A stretch of DNA of 64,000 nt from Demequina sp. B12 (lineage in GTDB: Bacteria; Actinomycetota; Actinomycetes; Actinomycetales; Demequinaceae), in assembly GCF_028823635.1 (NCBI RefSeq), contig NZ_JAPEHU010000001.1, positions 682,001-746,000 of the forward strand, read 5' to 3'. Position numbers and translations under genes: made by a program. A model generated the notes under the pieces. That model had not been told where the DNA came from. It ran no database searches and worked only from the letters and a program-made list of their open reading frames with translations. Positions 28,943 to 39,543 of the stretch are shown in pieces (the first letter of the stretch is position 1; the number at the start of each line of letters is the position of its first letter).

Positions 28943-29236
28943 GTGTCGGTCTCTATCAAGCCTCTTGAAGACAAGGTCGTGGTGAAGCCCTCTGCCGCAG
29001 AGCAGACCACCGCGTCCGGTCTTGTCATCCCCGACGCCGCAAAGGAAAAGCCCCAGGAGGGTGAAGTCCTGGCGGTGGGCCCGGGTCGTTTCGACGACAA
29101 CGGCAACCGCATCCCGCTGGACGTCGCGGTCGGTGACAAGGTCATCTACAGCAAGTACGGCGGCACCGAGGTGAAGTACGGCGGCGAAGAGCTGCTCATT
29201 CTCTCGGCTCGCGACCTGCTGGGTGTTGTCTCCTAA
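28943..29236 (+). CDS. groES: Co-chaperonin GroES
   Basis: Lid of the GroEL folding chamber. The 97-residue protein begins [20 protein letters not shown] and has the mobile loop [33 protein letters not shown] and [21 protein letters not shown] take the GTG at 28943, which has GAGGTCC upstream and gives the standard length; an in-frame GTG four codons upstream would add residues not found in the family. No groEL follows, so GroEL is encoded elsewhere. Confidence 0.96.
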   Translation: MSVSIKPLEDKVVVKPSAAEQTTASGLVIPDAAKEKPQEGEVLAVGPGRFDDNGNRIPLDVAVGDKVIYSKYGGTEVKYGGEELLILSARDLLGVVS

Positions 29237-29258
29237 GCAAAGCAGCTGAAGTAAGAAT

Positions 29259-29308
29259 GGCCCCGCGAGGACGGGCCCGCCGGCGGCCCCTCCCCGGCGA
29301 CCGGGGCC
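29259..29308 (+). terminator. Terminator of groES
   Basis: CCCCGG-CGA-CCGGGG (29292-29306) is a tight hairpin followed by CCTTCTTTGT. The alternative long pairing GGCCCCG (29259-29265) with CGGGGCC (29302-29308) covers the same end. The T-containing tail makes this one of the better intrinsic terminators in the window. Confidence 0.7.
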
Positions 29309-29368
29309 TTCTTTGTCCGGGCGCTGGCAAGGGGGGCTAGCCGCGCTCCAGACATCTATCCGCAGAAG

Positions 29369-29659
29369 TCAACTGGCCTTCTGCAAGCGGTTCGCAATCA
29401 TGGAGTGACGTTCGTCTTCGCTGATCCCGCCCCAGACTCCGAACGGTTCCCGCGCATCCAATGATCGCTCGCGACATAGTTTCATAACCGGGCATTTCTC
29501 GCAATACGCCTTGGCTGCTTCTGCGCGCCTTCGCCGTGCTGCGCCTCGCTCGCCTTCCGGATGGAAGAAGAGATCCGGGTCCGCCTCACGGCATGCCCCG
29601 CTGTATTGCCACTCCCATTCTTCTTGTGTAGGTGCCGGAAGTTTCGCGACTGTACTCAT
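29369..29659 (-). CDS. whiD: WhiB-family iron-sulfur regulator, WhiB3/WhiD-like
   Basis: WhiB proteins carry a [4Fe-4S] cluster sensitive to O2 and NO and work with the principal sigma factor. The four Cys ligands are in YSGACREADPD, AYCEKCPVMKLC, and the turn FGVWGGISEDE follows. The WEWQYSGAC opening and LFFHPEGERG are typical of the WhiB3/WhiD branch. The place next to groES and guaB also matches whiD in Streptomyces, from memory. I use the ATG at 29659; four extra codons precede it in frame. 251 bp to guaB probably holds its regulatory region. Confidence 0.85.
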   Translation of the reverse strand: MSTVAKLPAPTQEEWEWQYSGACREADPDLFFHPEGERGAARRRRAEAAKAYCEKCPVMKLCRERSLDAREPFGVWGGISEDERHSMIANRLQKAS

Positions 29660-29898
29660 GGCGCTCCTCACATCAGGTCAGGTGACCCTGGTTGCCGTGC
29701 CTCGCCATTGAGGCATGGGTGATTGCAGTTGTCCGATGCGTCCGGTTTCCTGCTCCAACCCTTGAAAACCAGGCGTAATGTTGCCATCTCCACCATTCAT
29801 ACTCCGATGTTCGCCGCTTGGCTACCCCCTTTTTGAACCTGAGAATGAAGGTTTACTGGTCGTTAGCCCCTTGTTCGCTCTGGGCGTGGCTGTCCCCG

Positions 29899-31419
<1,521 letters not shown>

Positions 31420-31436
31420 CGACCGCGAGTCCCCTC

Positions 31437-32186
31437 GTGGAGATCACCTGGCAACTGCTCGCCATCCTTGCGGTGGTGGCGTTGCTTGCCGGATGTTTGG
31501 ACACCCTCGCCGGTGGCGGCGGGCTCATCACTGTGCCCGCGCTGCTGCTGGCGGGGGTTCCGCCGCTTCAGGCCTTGGGTACCAACAAGTTGCAAGGCAC
31601 TGCTGGGACCTTCATGGCGACTACTCAGGTGATCCGGCGCCACGGGGTGAAGTGGAGTGACGTCAAACGGCCGATGCTGTGGGCCTTCGCAGGTTCGGCC
31701 GTGGGTTCCGTAGCGATCCAGTTCGTGTCGGCGGACGCGCTCACTGTGGTGATCCCTGTGGTGCTGGCGGTGATTGCTGCCTACTTCTTGTTCGTTCCCA
31801 AGTCTCATGAGCCGCCCGCGCAACCGCGCATCGGCTCTCCTGCCTACCGCCGCGCGGTAGTGCCTGCGATTGGCGCGTACGACGGGGCGTTTGGGCCCGG
31901 TACTGGCTCCTTGTTTGCGCTGTCCGGAGTGGCGTTGCGTGCGCTTCCGTTGCGCCAGTCCACGGCGGTCGCGAAGACCCTGAACTTCGCGACGAACATT
32001 GCGTCGCTGCTGGTGTTCGCGGTGGCCGGGCAGATGATGTGGCTGGTGGGCGGCGTCATGATTGTGGGCCAGCTTGTGGGCGCCTACATTGGCTCGCACA
32101 TTCTGCTGCGGGTCAACCCCATGGTGCTGCGCGTGCTGATTGTGGTGGTGTCCCTCACGATGCTGGTGCGCGTACTGGTGGGCTGA
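31437..32186 (+). CDS. TauE/SafE-family anion exporter
   Basis: A 249-residue membrane protein with about seven or eight hydrophobic segments. It begins ITWQLLAILAVVALLAGCLD, then TLAGGGGLITVPALLLAGVP (the family's GGGGxxxxP loop), ALGTNKLQGTAGTFMATTQV, and in the second half AYDGAFGPGTGSLFAL and AVAKTLNFATNIASLLVFAV. The family exports sulfite, sulfoacetate or similar anions; the substrate is not known here. GTG start, 17 bp after guaB, so probably read from the guaB promoter. Confidence 0.88.
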   Translation: MEITWQLLAILAVVALLAGCLDTLAGGGGLITVPALLLAGVPPLQALGTNKLQGTAGTFMATTQVIRRHGVKWSDVKRPMLWAFAGSAVGSVAIQFVSADALTVVIPVVLAVIAAYFLFVPKSHEPPAQPRIGSPAYRRAVVPAIGAYDGAFGPGTGSLFALSGVALRALPLRQSTAVAKTLNFATNIASLLVFAVAGQMMWLVGGVMIVGQLVGAYIGSHILLRVNPMVLRVLIVVVSLTMLVRVLVG

Positions 32187-32200
32187 CCCGTGCGAGCGGC

Positions 32201-33475
32201 TTACGGGTAGAGGCCTCGGAGGTCGTGGGCTTCGAGGACTCGGCGCACCGCGAGGGATGTTGCGGCTTGTCGGTAGGTCAGGCCGTGGGCGCCTGCGTAG
32301 TCCACCACGTCGTGCCATGCGGCTGTCATCTTTTCTTCGAGCCGTTCGTTCACTTCGCTTTCGCGCCATTGGTAGGCCTGGTTGGACTGCACCCATTCAA
32401 AGTAGGAAACGATCACGCCGCCTGCGTTAGCGAGGATGTCGGGGACAACCAGCACGCCGCGGTCGGTGAGGATGGCATCCGCGGCCTGAGTGGTGGGGCC
32501 GTTCGCACCTTCGACCACGATCGAGGCCCGGACGTGCGGCGCGTTCGCCTCCGTGATGACACCTTCGATGGCGGCGGGGACCAGGACGTCGATGTCGAGC
32601 GTCAACAGGTCCGCGGGGTCGAGCGGCTGTGCGCCGTCAAAGCCCACGACCGTGCCTTCGCGGTCCACGTGCGCACCTAGGCGCGTGATGTCGATACCGT
32701 CCGGCGCAAAGATGGCCCCGTCAACGTCGGAGATCGCACGAACTGTCACCCCGGATTCGGCGAGGAGGCGTGCTGCACCGCGCCCCACCTTGCCGAACCC
32801 CTGGACGGCGGCCGATGCTGTGGTGGGCTCGAGTCCGCGGCTGGCCATGGCCATGAGTGCCACGTGGGCGACGCCCCGGGAGGTTGCTGAGGCGCGGCCG
32901 AGCGAACCGCCGAGCGCGATGGGTTTACCGGTGACGACGCCCGGCACTGTGTGGCCTTTCGCGACGGAGAAGGTGTCCATGATCCACGCCATGGTCTGTT
33001 CGTCGGTGCCGATGTCCGGTGCAGGGACGTCTGTTCCGGGGCCGATGATGGGGAGGATCTCTGAGGTGTAGCGGCGTGTGACGCGTTCGAGTTCGCCGAT
33101 GGAGTGGTCGCGCGGTTCAATCGCGACGCCACCCTTGGCGCCGCCGTAGGGAACGTCGACCAGCGCACATTTCCAGGTCATCCACATGGCCAGTGCGCGG
33201 ACCTCGTCGAGGTCGACGGCGGTGGAGAAGCGGAGCCCACCTTTGGCGGGGCCGCGGGAGAAGTTGTGTTGGACGCGGTAGCCGGAGTACACGGCGGTGC
33301 TGCCGTCGTCGCGTCTGAGGGGTACGGCGACCATGAGTTCGCGGCGCGGCATGGCGAGCATTTCGTGCAAGCCGGGCGGGCACTTCAGATGCTCAACTGC
33401 TTCCGCCAGTTGGGCTTGTGCGTCCTGCAATGGTCCATGAACAGCCGATGCGCTTGCGCCGGCAGATGCGTTCAT
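32201..33475 (-). CDS. Glu/Leu/Phe/Val dehydrogenase (glutamate dehydrogenase type)
   Basis: Oxidative deamination of glutamate to 2-oxoglutarate, or the reverse. The 424-residue protein has the substrate loop GPAKGGLRFSTAVDLDEVRA and the catalytic Lys in DVPYGGAKGGVAIEP. GPGTDVPAPDIGTDEQTMAW and GKPIALGGSLGRASATSRGV follow, with a Rossmann fold around VQGFGKVGRGAARLLAESG. Length and motifs fit the hexameric RocG/GudB branch. An AACGAGGAGGC site precedes the ATG. It converges with the TauE gene. Confidence 0.93.
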   Translation of the reverse strand: MNASAGASASAVHGPLQDAQAQLAEAVEHLKCPPGLHEMLAMPRRELMVAVPLRRDDGSTAVYSGYRVQHNFSRGPAKGGLRFSTAVDLDEVRALAMWMTWKCALVDVPYGGAKGGVAIEPRDHSIGELERVTRRYTSEILPIIGPGTDVPAPDIGTDEQTMAWIMDTFSVAKGHTVPGVVTGKPIALGGSLGRASATSRGVAHVALMAMASRGLEPTTASAAVQGFGKVGRGAARLLAESGVTVRAISDVDGAIFAPDGIDITRLGAHVDREGTVVGFDGAQPLDPADLLTLDIDVLVPAAIEGVITEANAPHVRASIVVEGANGPTTQAADAILTDRGVLVVPDILANAGGVIVSYFEWVQSNQAYQWRESEVNERLEEKMTAAWHDVVDYAGAHGLTYRQAATSLAVRRVLEAHDLRGLYP

Positions 33476-33530
33476 CCGCGCCTCCTCGTTGAGTCACTTT
33501 GACTCTAACCCGGCGCGTGGGTTGTCGCGG

Positions 33531-34247
33531 TCAGGACGAGGCGGGAACCACAGGCCATTCGGGCTGGGGGAGGTCCTCGGTACGGCCTTTGGACCGTAGC
33601 CAGGAGGCGAACTCGGTTGCCCACACGCGGTGTGCTTCGACTTGCTGTCCTTGGAGGTCAGCCAAGTCGATGGTGGCGAGTGCGCGGTGGCGTTGCGCCA
33701 TGGCAGGCAGGAGGTCCAGGGTGGCGGCAACATCGGCGTCTGCGGCGTGGAGGTCGTCGGCCACGACGGAGACGCCGTAGTGCTCGCACATGTTGATCAG
33801 TTTGCGTGGTCCGCGGCGCCACCGGTCCAAGTGCCTGTCCAGCACCAGGGGGTCCACCACGGGGCCGATGCTGCCGGCAGGGATGCGGGAAGCCAGGGAG
33901 GGGAGTCCGTGACGGGCGAGCTCGTTCTCCAGGATGGTGAGATCGAACTGGGCGTTGAACGCGACCACGGGGAACCCGGCCCCCATCGCCGCTGCAAGGA
34001 CGGACGCGATCTCTTCTAGGGCATCGGCTGGTTGAACACCATGCGTCCGGGCGTGCTCAGTTGAGATGCCGTGTACTTCCGTAGCCCGTGCGGGAATCTC
34101 TACGCCCGGGTCGATGAGCCAGGTGCGCACGGCGGTGTCCCCGTCAGTGCGGGTCAGGATGGCTGCGGTCACGATCCGGTCCTGGGACGTGGACACGCCC
34201 GTGGTTTCGGTGTCGAACCCCACCATGGTCTCTTCAAGCCAGCTCAT
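33531..34247 (-). CDS. DEDDh 3'-5' exonuclease
   Basis: A DnaQ-like nuclease of 238 residues. Exo I is VGFDTETTGVSTSQDRIVTA (Asp, Glu); exo II is AFNAQFDLTILENELARHG (Asp); exo III is HAADADVAATLDLLPAM (His, Asp). It is a free-standing exonuclease, not part of a large polymerase subunit, and may proofread or process RNA/DNA. The ATG at 34247 (MSWLEETMVG) is 7 bases after a GAGAGT hexamer. It overlaps the start of its upstream neighbour's stop by 14 bp. Confidence 0.87.
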   Translation of the reverse strand: MSWLEETMVGFDTETTGVSTSQDRIVTAAILTRTDGDTAVRTWLIDPGVEIPARATEVHGISTEHARTHGVQPADALEEIASVLAAAMGAGFPVVAFNAQFDLTILENELARHGLPSLASRIPAGSIGPVVDPLVLDRHLDRWRRGPRKLINMCEHYGVSVVADDLHAADADVAATLDLLPAMAQRHRALATIDLADLQGQQVEAHRVWATEFASWLRSKGRTEDLPQPEWPVVPASS

Positions 34248-34680
34248 GGGGCCTACTCTCCCACGCACCTGTGACACTGGAGCCGAGCACGTGGCGGACG
34301 GCATCAAAGTCCGCGTGTGTGGTCTCCTGCGCGGCGGGCACGCAGGTTTGCGTGGATGGCAGGCTCTGTGCCACGGCCCAGGCGCTGAGCGCCACGGTGG
34401 TCCAACCGACGAGCGCTGCGCTGCCCACCACGGTCGCGATCATGGCGGTGGTGCGCCGTTGGGCCTCGGCTGGTGACGCAGGTGTGGTGGGCGTGGCGAG
34501 GGAAGCGGGTGTGGCGCAGGCGGGCGCGGCTGGGGTGGTGGCGGGTGCCGGTTGGTGACGCTCCCGAGTCGCTGGAGGCGTCGCCTGAGCCGTCCACTCA
34601 GACCCGTCCCAGAACCGCACCGAACCCGCGCCTGGCGCGTGTGGATCGTCGTACCACCCTGGTGGGGTGTGTCCCGTCAT
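34234..34680 (-). CDS. DUF2510-domain small membrane protein
   Basis: A 148-residue protein. The N-terminus is a DUF2510 module (GHTPPGWYDDPHAPGAGSVR and FWDGSEWTAQ), followed by an Ala/Pro/Thr linker, one membrane segment (ATVVGSAALVGWTTVALSAW) and a short outside part with two Cys-less helices, ending HVLGSSVTGAWESRPHELA. DUF2510 is an actinobacterial module of unknown role. It overlaps the exonuclease start. An AAGGGGG site lies upstream of the ATG at 34680. Confidence 0.75.
   Translation of the reverse strand: MTGHTPPGWYDDPHAPGAGSVRFWDGSEWTAQATPPATRERHQPAPATTPAAPACATPASLATPTTPASPAEAQRRTTAMIATVVGSAALVGWTTVALSAWAVAQSLPSTQTCVPAAQETTHADFDAVRHVLGSSVTGAWESRPHELA
34255..34260 (-). promoter_or_regulatory. 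-10-like element before the exonuclease gene
   Basis: Minus-strand GAGAGT ends 7 bases before the exonuclease ATG. Weak match; listed because the spacing equals that of the other leaderless cases. Confidence 0.25.
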
Positions 34681-34836
34681 GCTGCCGTTGCCCCCCTTGT
34701 CGCCCCCTGAGACGGCACGCCTGCGAGGCATAGCCGGCACGCGTATGTGCGCGCTCAGCGGTCAGCGTAGCGAACCGGGACGATGCGCGGAACCAGTTCC
34801 AGGGCGCGCGCCTGTGCTGGGGGTAGCGGTGGACGA

Positions 34837-34842
34837 TAGGGT
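34837..34842 (+). promoter_or_regulatory. -10 element of leaderless guaB3
   Basis: TAGGGT ends 6 bases before the guaB3 GTG. No ribosome-binding site is present. Confidence 0.45.
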
Positions 34843-34848
34843 GGTCCG

Positions 34849-35982
34849 GTGAGCAACGAGATCGAGATTGGCCGCGGCAAGCGCGGCCGCCGCGCCTACT
34901 CCTTCGACGACATCGCCGTGGTGCCTTCGCGCCGCACGCGCGACCCCAAGCAGGTGTCGCTGGGATGGCAGATCGATGCGTTCCAGTTCGACATCCCCGT
35001 GATTGCCGCGCCGATGGACTCAGTGATGAGCCCCGCGACTGCGATCGCGTTGGGCCGTTTGGGCGGTCTGGGTGTGCTGGACCTGGAAGGGCTCTGGACC
35101 AGGTACGAGGACCCCACCTCGTTGTTTGAGGAAATCTCGCAGCTGGAAGGTGAGGCCGCTACGGCCCGCATGCAGGAGATTTACCGTGAGCCCATCAAGG
35201 ATGAACTGATCGCAGAGCGCCTGCGTGAGGTCCGTGCCGCTGATGTCACGGTGGCTGGCGCCTTGAGCCCGCAGCGCACTCAGGATCACTACGAGACGGT
35301 GCTGAAGGCCGGCGTGGATCTGTTCGTGATCCGTGGCACCACCGTGTCCGCAGAGCACGTGTCCGAGCACGTAGAGCCGCTGAACCTGAAGAAGTTCATC
35401 TACGACCTGGACGTACCGGTCATCGTGGGTGGTGCCTCCACGTACCAGGCCGGTCTGCACTTGATGCGGACGGGTGCCGCGGGTGTGTTGGTGGGCTTTG
35501 GTGGCGGTTCAGCGCAGCGCACGCGCACCACGCTCGGCATTCACGCGCCCATGGCGACCGCCGTGTCTGACGTTGCTGCGGCCCGCCGCGACTACCTGGA
35601 TGAGTCCGGTGGCCGTTACGTTCACGTGATCGCTGACGGTGGTTTGGGACGTTCCGGTGACCTGGTGAAGGCTTTCGCTTGTGGCGCCGATGCTGTGATG
35701 CTGGGCTCCGCACTTGCCCGCGCTTCGGAGGCGCCTGGGGCTGGGTTCCACTGGGGCCAGGAGGCGTACCACTCGGAGCTTCCGCGTGGTGAACGCGTCG
35801 AGGTCGGTACCGGTGGCACGCTCGAGGAGATCCTCAACGGTCCTGCACATTCGGCTGACGGCTCCACGAACATCATGGGCGCCCTGCGCCGTTCGATGGC
35901 CACCACCGGATACTCGGACCTCAAGGAGTTCCAGCGCGTGGACGTGGTGGTGTCGCCTTACCACCCGGCTACCTCGGTTTAA
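34849..35982 (+). CDS. guaB3: IMP dehydrogenase-related protein GuaB3
   Basis: A 377-residue IMPDH/GMPR-barrel protein without CBS domains. It begins IEIGRGKRGRRAYSFDDIAV and has IAAPMDSVMSPATAIALGRL and HVIADGGLGRSGDLVKAFAC. At the place of the IMPDH catalytic loop (GSICTT in guaB) it reads GFGGGSAQRTRTTLGIHAP, so the active-site Cys is absent. It fits the actinobacterial GuaB3 (IMP_DH_rel_2) family, usually next to guaB. It cannot use the standard Cys mechanism at that position; its reaction is not evident from sequence. Confidence 0.9.
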   Translation: MSNEIEIGRGKRGRRAYSFDDIAVVPSRRTRDPKQVSLGWQIDAFQFDIPVIAAPMDSVMSPATAIALGRLGGLGVLDLEGLWTRYEDPTSLFEEISQLEGEAATARMQEIYREPIKDELIAERLREVRAADVTVAGALSPQRTQDHYETVLKAGVDLFVIRGTTVSAEHVSEHVEPLNLKKFIYDLDVPVIVGGASTYQAGLHLMRTGAAGVLVGFGGGSAQRTRTTLGIHAPMATAVSDVAAARRDYLDESGGRYVHVIADGGLGRSGDLVKAFACGADAVMLGSALARASEAPGAGFHWGQEAYHSELPRGERVEVGTGGTLEEILNGPAHSADGSTNIMGALRRSMATTGYSDLKEFQRVDVVVSPYHPATSV

Positions 35983-35986
35983 CCGC

Positions 35987-38443
35987 TTACTCGTTGTCGC
36001 CGCCGGTGTCCTGAACCCCGGCCATGGCTTCACGGGTCTCTGCCCCGGCATCGGGCCATACCCAGTTCGCGACCTCGGGCAGGTCTGCGCCGTTCTCCCT
36101 CGCGTACCTGCGCGCTGCGAGGCGCTGGTCGTGGAGTTGCTGGCGCAGCAATGCTGCACGGGTGCCCAGGCCGGGAACACGATCGATGACATCCATCACC
36201 AGGTGGTAGCGGTCAATGTCGTTCAGCATCGCCATGTCAAACGGCGTTGTGGTGGTGCCCTCCTCCTTAAACCCGCGCACATGCAGGTTCGAGTGACCGT
36301 TGCGGCGGTACGTCAGGCGATGGATCAGCCACGGGTATCCGTGATAGTTGAAAATGATGGGCTTGTCCGTCGTGAAGAGTTGATCGAAAGCGCGGTCGGA
36401 GATCCCATGCGGATGCTCCTCTTCGGGTTGGAGCCGCATGAGGTCCACGACGTTGATCATGCGGACCTTCAACTCGGGAAGCTCACGCCGAATGATGTCG
36501 ATAGCGGCCAGCACCTCAAGGGTGGGGACGTCTCCGGCGGCCGCCATCACCACGTCGGGCTCGTCTCCCAGCGGCACATTGGACGCGAAGTCCCAAATCC
36601 CCAACCCTCGTGTGCAATGGTCGATCGCCTGCTCCATCGTCAACCACTGAGGTGCCGGCTGCTTGCCGGCAATAACGACATTGACGTAGTCGCGGGACCG
36701 CAAGCAGTGGTCGTATGTCGACAACAGCGTGTTGGCATCGGCCGGTAGGTAGACGCGCACCACCTCCGCCTTCTTGTTCACCACATGGTCGATGAAACCG
36801 GGGTCCTGGTGGGAGAAGCCGTTGTGGTCCTGGCGCCACACGTGGCTCGACAACAGGTAGTTCAAGGAGGCGATGGGGCGCCGCCACGGCAGCTCCCGGG
36901 ACACCTTCAGCCACTTGGCATGCTGGTTGAACATGGAGTCCACGATGTGGATGAAGGCCTCATACGAGGTGAACAGGCCGTGGCGGCCCGTCAACAGATA
37001 GCCTTCGAGCCAGCCTTGGCATTGATGCTCGGACAGCATCTCCACTACTTGGCCGCGAGGACCCGTGTGTGCTCCGTCGTCCTCCCGGGCGCCTTGCCAC
37101 ACCTTGTCGGTGACGTCCAGGACCGCATGGATGCGGTTGGACGCCAACTCGTCCGGCGCAAAGACCCGGAAGTTATCCATATTCGCTTCCATCACGCCGC
37201 GCAGGTAAGTGCCCAGGACGCGGGTCGCTTCCACCGGTCCGGCCCCCGGTTGTGGGACGTCCACGGCATAGTCGCGATAGTCCGGCAGCCGGAGATCCCG
37301 CAACACCAGCCCGCCGTTGGCTTCCGGACGGGCCGACATCCGCAGGTCACCCTCCGGCGCGATCGCCCTGGTCTGTTCGTATGGCGCCCCCGATGCGTCG
37401 AACAGTTCGTCTGGGCGGTAGGACTCCAACCACGATTCCAAGGTGTGCAGATGTGCGTCCGTGTCGCGAGCATTCGACAGCGGCACCTGGTGCGCGCGCC
37501 ACGACCCCTCGGTGGTCTCGCCGTCGATCTGAGGCGGGCATGTCCATCCCTTGGGTGTCCGCAATACGATCATGGGCCACGCGGGACGGTCCATGTGGGG
37601 GTTGGTCGCGGCCTCGGCCTTGATGGTGGCGATGTGGTCCATCACCTCATCGAGCAGTTGCGAGAACCGCTGGTGAATGTCGAACGCGTCCTCGTCGTCG
37701 AAACCCGCCTCAAAGAAGTACGGAGTATGTCCATAGCCGCGCATGAGCGCATCGAGTTCATCATCGCTGATGCGCGCCAGCACGGTGGGGTTGGCGATCT
37801 TGTAGCCGTTGAGATGCAAGATGGGCAAGACCACGCCGTCGGTGGTGGGGTCAACGAACTTGTTGGAGTGCCAACTGGTCGCGAGCGGGCCCGTTTCTGC
37901 TTCGCCGTCACCCACAATGGCTGCCACCAAGAGGTGCGGGTTGTTGAACGCGGCACCGTACGCATGAGACAGCGCATAACCCAGCTCGCCGCCTTCATGG
38001 ATGGACCCGGGCGTCTCTGGTGCCACGTGTGACGGAATGCCGCCGGGGAAAGAGAACTGCTTGAAGAGCCGGGTGAGACCAGCTTCGTCGGGGGAGAGGT
38101 CGGGGTAGGTCTCGGTATAGGTGCCGTCCAGGAAGCTGGAGGCCACCAGGCCTGGGCCTCCGTGGCCGGGGCCGATGATGTACATCGTGGGTTGTTGACG
38201 TGCCCGAATCATGCGGTTCAGGTGGGCATACACAAAGTTCAGGCCCGGGGTGGTGCCCCAGTGCCCCACCAGGCGCGGCTTGACGTGGTCGCGGTGCAGA
38301 GGCTCCCTCAGCAGGGGATTGGCGAGGAGGTAGATCTGCCCCACGGACATGTAGTTGGTGGCGCGCCACCACCGGTCGATGGCGTCGATTTCCTCGGCGC
38401 TCGCGGCGGGGGCGGTGCGGGGTGCCCACGGGGTGTTATCCAT
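35987..38443 (-). CDS. xfp: Phosphoketolase (xylulose-5-P / fructose-6-P)
   Basis: Thiamine-diphosphate enzyme that splits xylulose-5-P or fructose-6-P with phosphate to acetyl phosphate and a sugar phosphate. The 818-residue protein has [20 protein letters not shown]-like [16 protein letters not shown], the ThDP motif [34 protein letters not shown] and [17 protein letters not shown]. Start: ATG at 38443, right after GGAGG; an ATG codon one triplet before is equivalent. Acetyl phosphate can feed AckA (43.9 kb). It converges with guaB3, 4 bp apart. Confidence 0.96.
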   Translation of the reverse strand: MDNTPWAPRTAPAASAEEIDAIDRWWRATNYMSVGQIYLLANPLLREPLHRDHVKPRLVGHWGTTPGLNFVYAHLNRMIRARQQPTMYIIGPGHGGPGLVASSFLDGTYTETYPDLSPDEAGLTRLFKQFSFPGGIPSHVAPETPGSIHEGGELGYALSHAYGAAFNNPHLLVAAIVGDGEAETGPLATSWHSNKFVDPTTDGVVLPILHLNGYKIANPTVLARISDDELDALMRGYGHTPYFFEAGFDDEDAFDIHQRFSQLLDEVMDHIATIKAEAATNPHMDRPAWPMIVLRTPKGWTCPPQIDGETTEGSWRAHQVPLSNARDTDAHLHTLESWLESYRPDELFDASGAPYEQTRAIAPEGDLRMSARPEANGGLVLRDLRLPDYRDYAVDVPQPGAGPVEATRVLGTYLRGVMEANMDNFRVFAPDELASNRIHAVLDVTDKVWQGAREDDGAHTGPRGQVVEMLSEHQCQGWLEGYLLTGRHGLFTSYEAFIHIVDSMFNQHAKWLKVSRELPWRRPIASLNYLLSSHVWRQDHNGFSHQDPGFIDHVVNKKAEVVRVYLPADANTLLSTYDHCLRSRDYVNVVIAGKQPAPQWLTMEQAIDHCTRGLGIWDFASNVPLGDEPDVVMAAAGDVPTLEVLAAIDIIRRELPELKVRMINVVDLMRLQPEEEHPHGISDRAFDQLFTTDKPIIFNYHGYPWLIHRLTYRRNGHSNLHVRGFKEEGTTTTPFDMAMLNDIDRYHLVMDVIDRVPGLGTRAALLRQQLHDQRLAARRYARENGADLPEVANWVWPDAGAETREAMAGVQDTGGDNE

Positions 38444-38637
38444 CATGACCTCCATCGAAGTGAACGTTCCCAGCGTCGCACTGCCGGAGGAGTCCTGCAC
38501 GGCGAACGGTCCGGACGCGTGCTGGACCATTGATGACGCCCGGTAGCACCGGCATTGTCGTCCCTGGGGATGACCAGATCAGGGGTTGATGTCACCTAGG
38601 GTGGAGGCGGGTCCCGCCGTCGTGAGAAGGAGCGTCC

Positions 38638-39543
38638 TTGCCCACCCTTGAGATTGACTCACTAGCCAAGTCCTACGGCACCGTCCGTGCACTTGATGGA
38701 GTCTCATTCGACGTGAACAGCGGCGAACTATTCGGCTTTGTAGGGTCCAATGGTGCCGGAAAAACCACCACGATGCGCATCATCCTGGGCGTGCTCCGTG
38801 GCGACTTCGGGGAGGTGCGCTGGGATGGCGCACCTGTTGACCTGGACGTCCGCAAGCGCATCGGCTACATGCCCGAAGAGCGCGGCCTCTACCCGCGCAT
38901 GAAGGTGGGCGAACAGTTGGTATACCTGGCGCGGCTCCACGGCCTCGACGCCGGTGCGGCTCACGCAGCCATGGAGCATTGGACGGAAGTGCTGGGGGTC
39001 GCGGAACGCCGTGGCGACGAGGTCGAAAAACTCTCACTCGGCAACCAGCAACGCGTGCAGCTCGCGTCCGCCCTGGTGCATCAGCCCGACATCCTCGTGT
39101 TGGACGAACCCTTCTCCGGACTCGACCCGGTCGCCGTGGCCGTCATGAGCGACGTCCTCCGCACTCAGGCCGATCGCGGCGTGCCCGTGATTTTCTCTTC
39201 CCATCAACTCGAACTCGTGGAACGACTCTGCGACCGCGTCGGGATCGTGAAGGCCGGCCGCTTGGTCGCATCCGGCACCATTGACGAACTCCGCGCCACC
39301 GACCAACTCCAGTGGCACCTCACCGGCACCATGCCTGAGACATGGACCCCAGACGCTCCTGGCGCCACCCTCACTCCGCAGGGCCCCGGCGTCTGGCGCG
39401 TGGAAGCCGAATCCACCGATGCCGCCCAAGCTGTCGTGGCATCGGCCCTCCACCACGGCGTGGTCAGTGAGTTCACGCAGGTGCGCCCCACGCTGACCGA
39501 CCTCTTCCAAGGCGTCGTGTCGGAAGAGGAGGTGGCGGCATGA
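38638..39543 (+). CDS. ABC transporter ATP-binding protein (NatA-like)
   Basis: The ATPase of an ABC-2 exporter. The 301-residue protein has the Walker A GFVGSNGAGKTTTMRIILGV, the Q-loop region IGYMPEERGLYPRMKV, the signature LSLGNQQRVQLASALVHQP, Walker B ILVLDEPFSGLDPVAVAVM and the H-loop IFSSHQLELVERLCDRVG. MPEERGLYP is characteristic of the sodium/multidrug NatA-type branch. A C-terminal DUF4162-like domain follows. TTG start at 38638 with AAGGAG. It overlaps the permease gene by 4 bp. Confidence 0.93.
   Translation: MPTLEIDSLAKSYGTVRALDGVSFDVNSGELFGFVGSNGAGKTTTMRIILGVLRGDFGEVRWDGAPVDLDVRKRIGYMPEERGLYPRMKVGEQLVYLARLHGLDAGAAHAAMEHWTEVLGVAERRGDEVEKLSLGNQQRVQLASALVHQPDILVLDEPFSGLDPVAVAVMSDVLRTQADRGVPVIFSSHQLELVERLCDRVGIVKAGRLVASGTIDELRATDQLQWHLTGTMPETWTPDAPGATLTPQGPGVWRVEAESTDAAQAVVASALHHGVVSEFTQVRPTLTDLFQGVVSEEEVAA

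Noticed and set aside
36785-38032. Plus-strand open frame of 415 codons inside the phosphoketolase gene
   Set aside because: The minus-strand phosphoketolase is unmistakable, and the opposite frame is a by-product of high third-position G+C.
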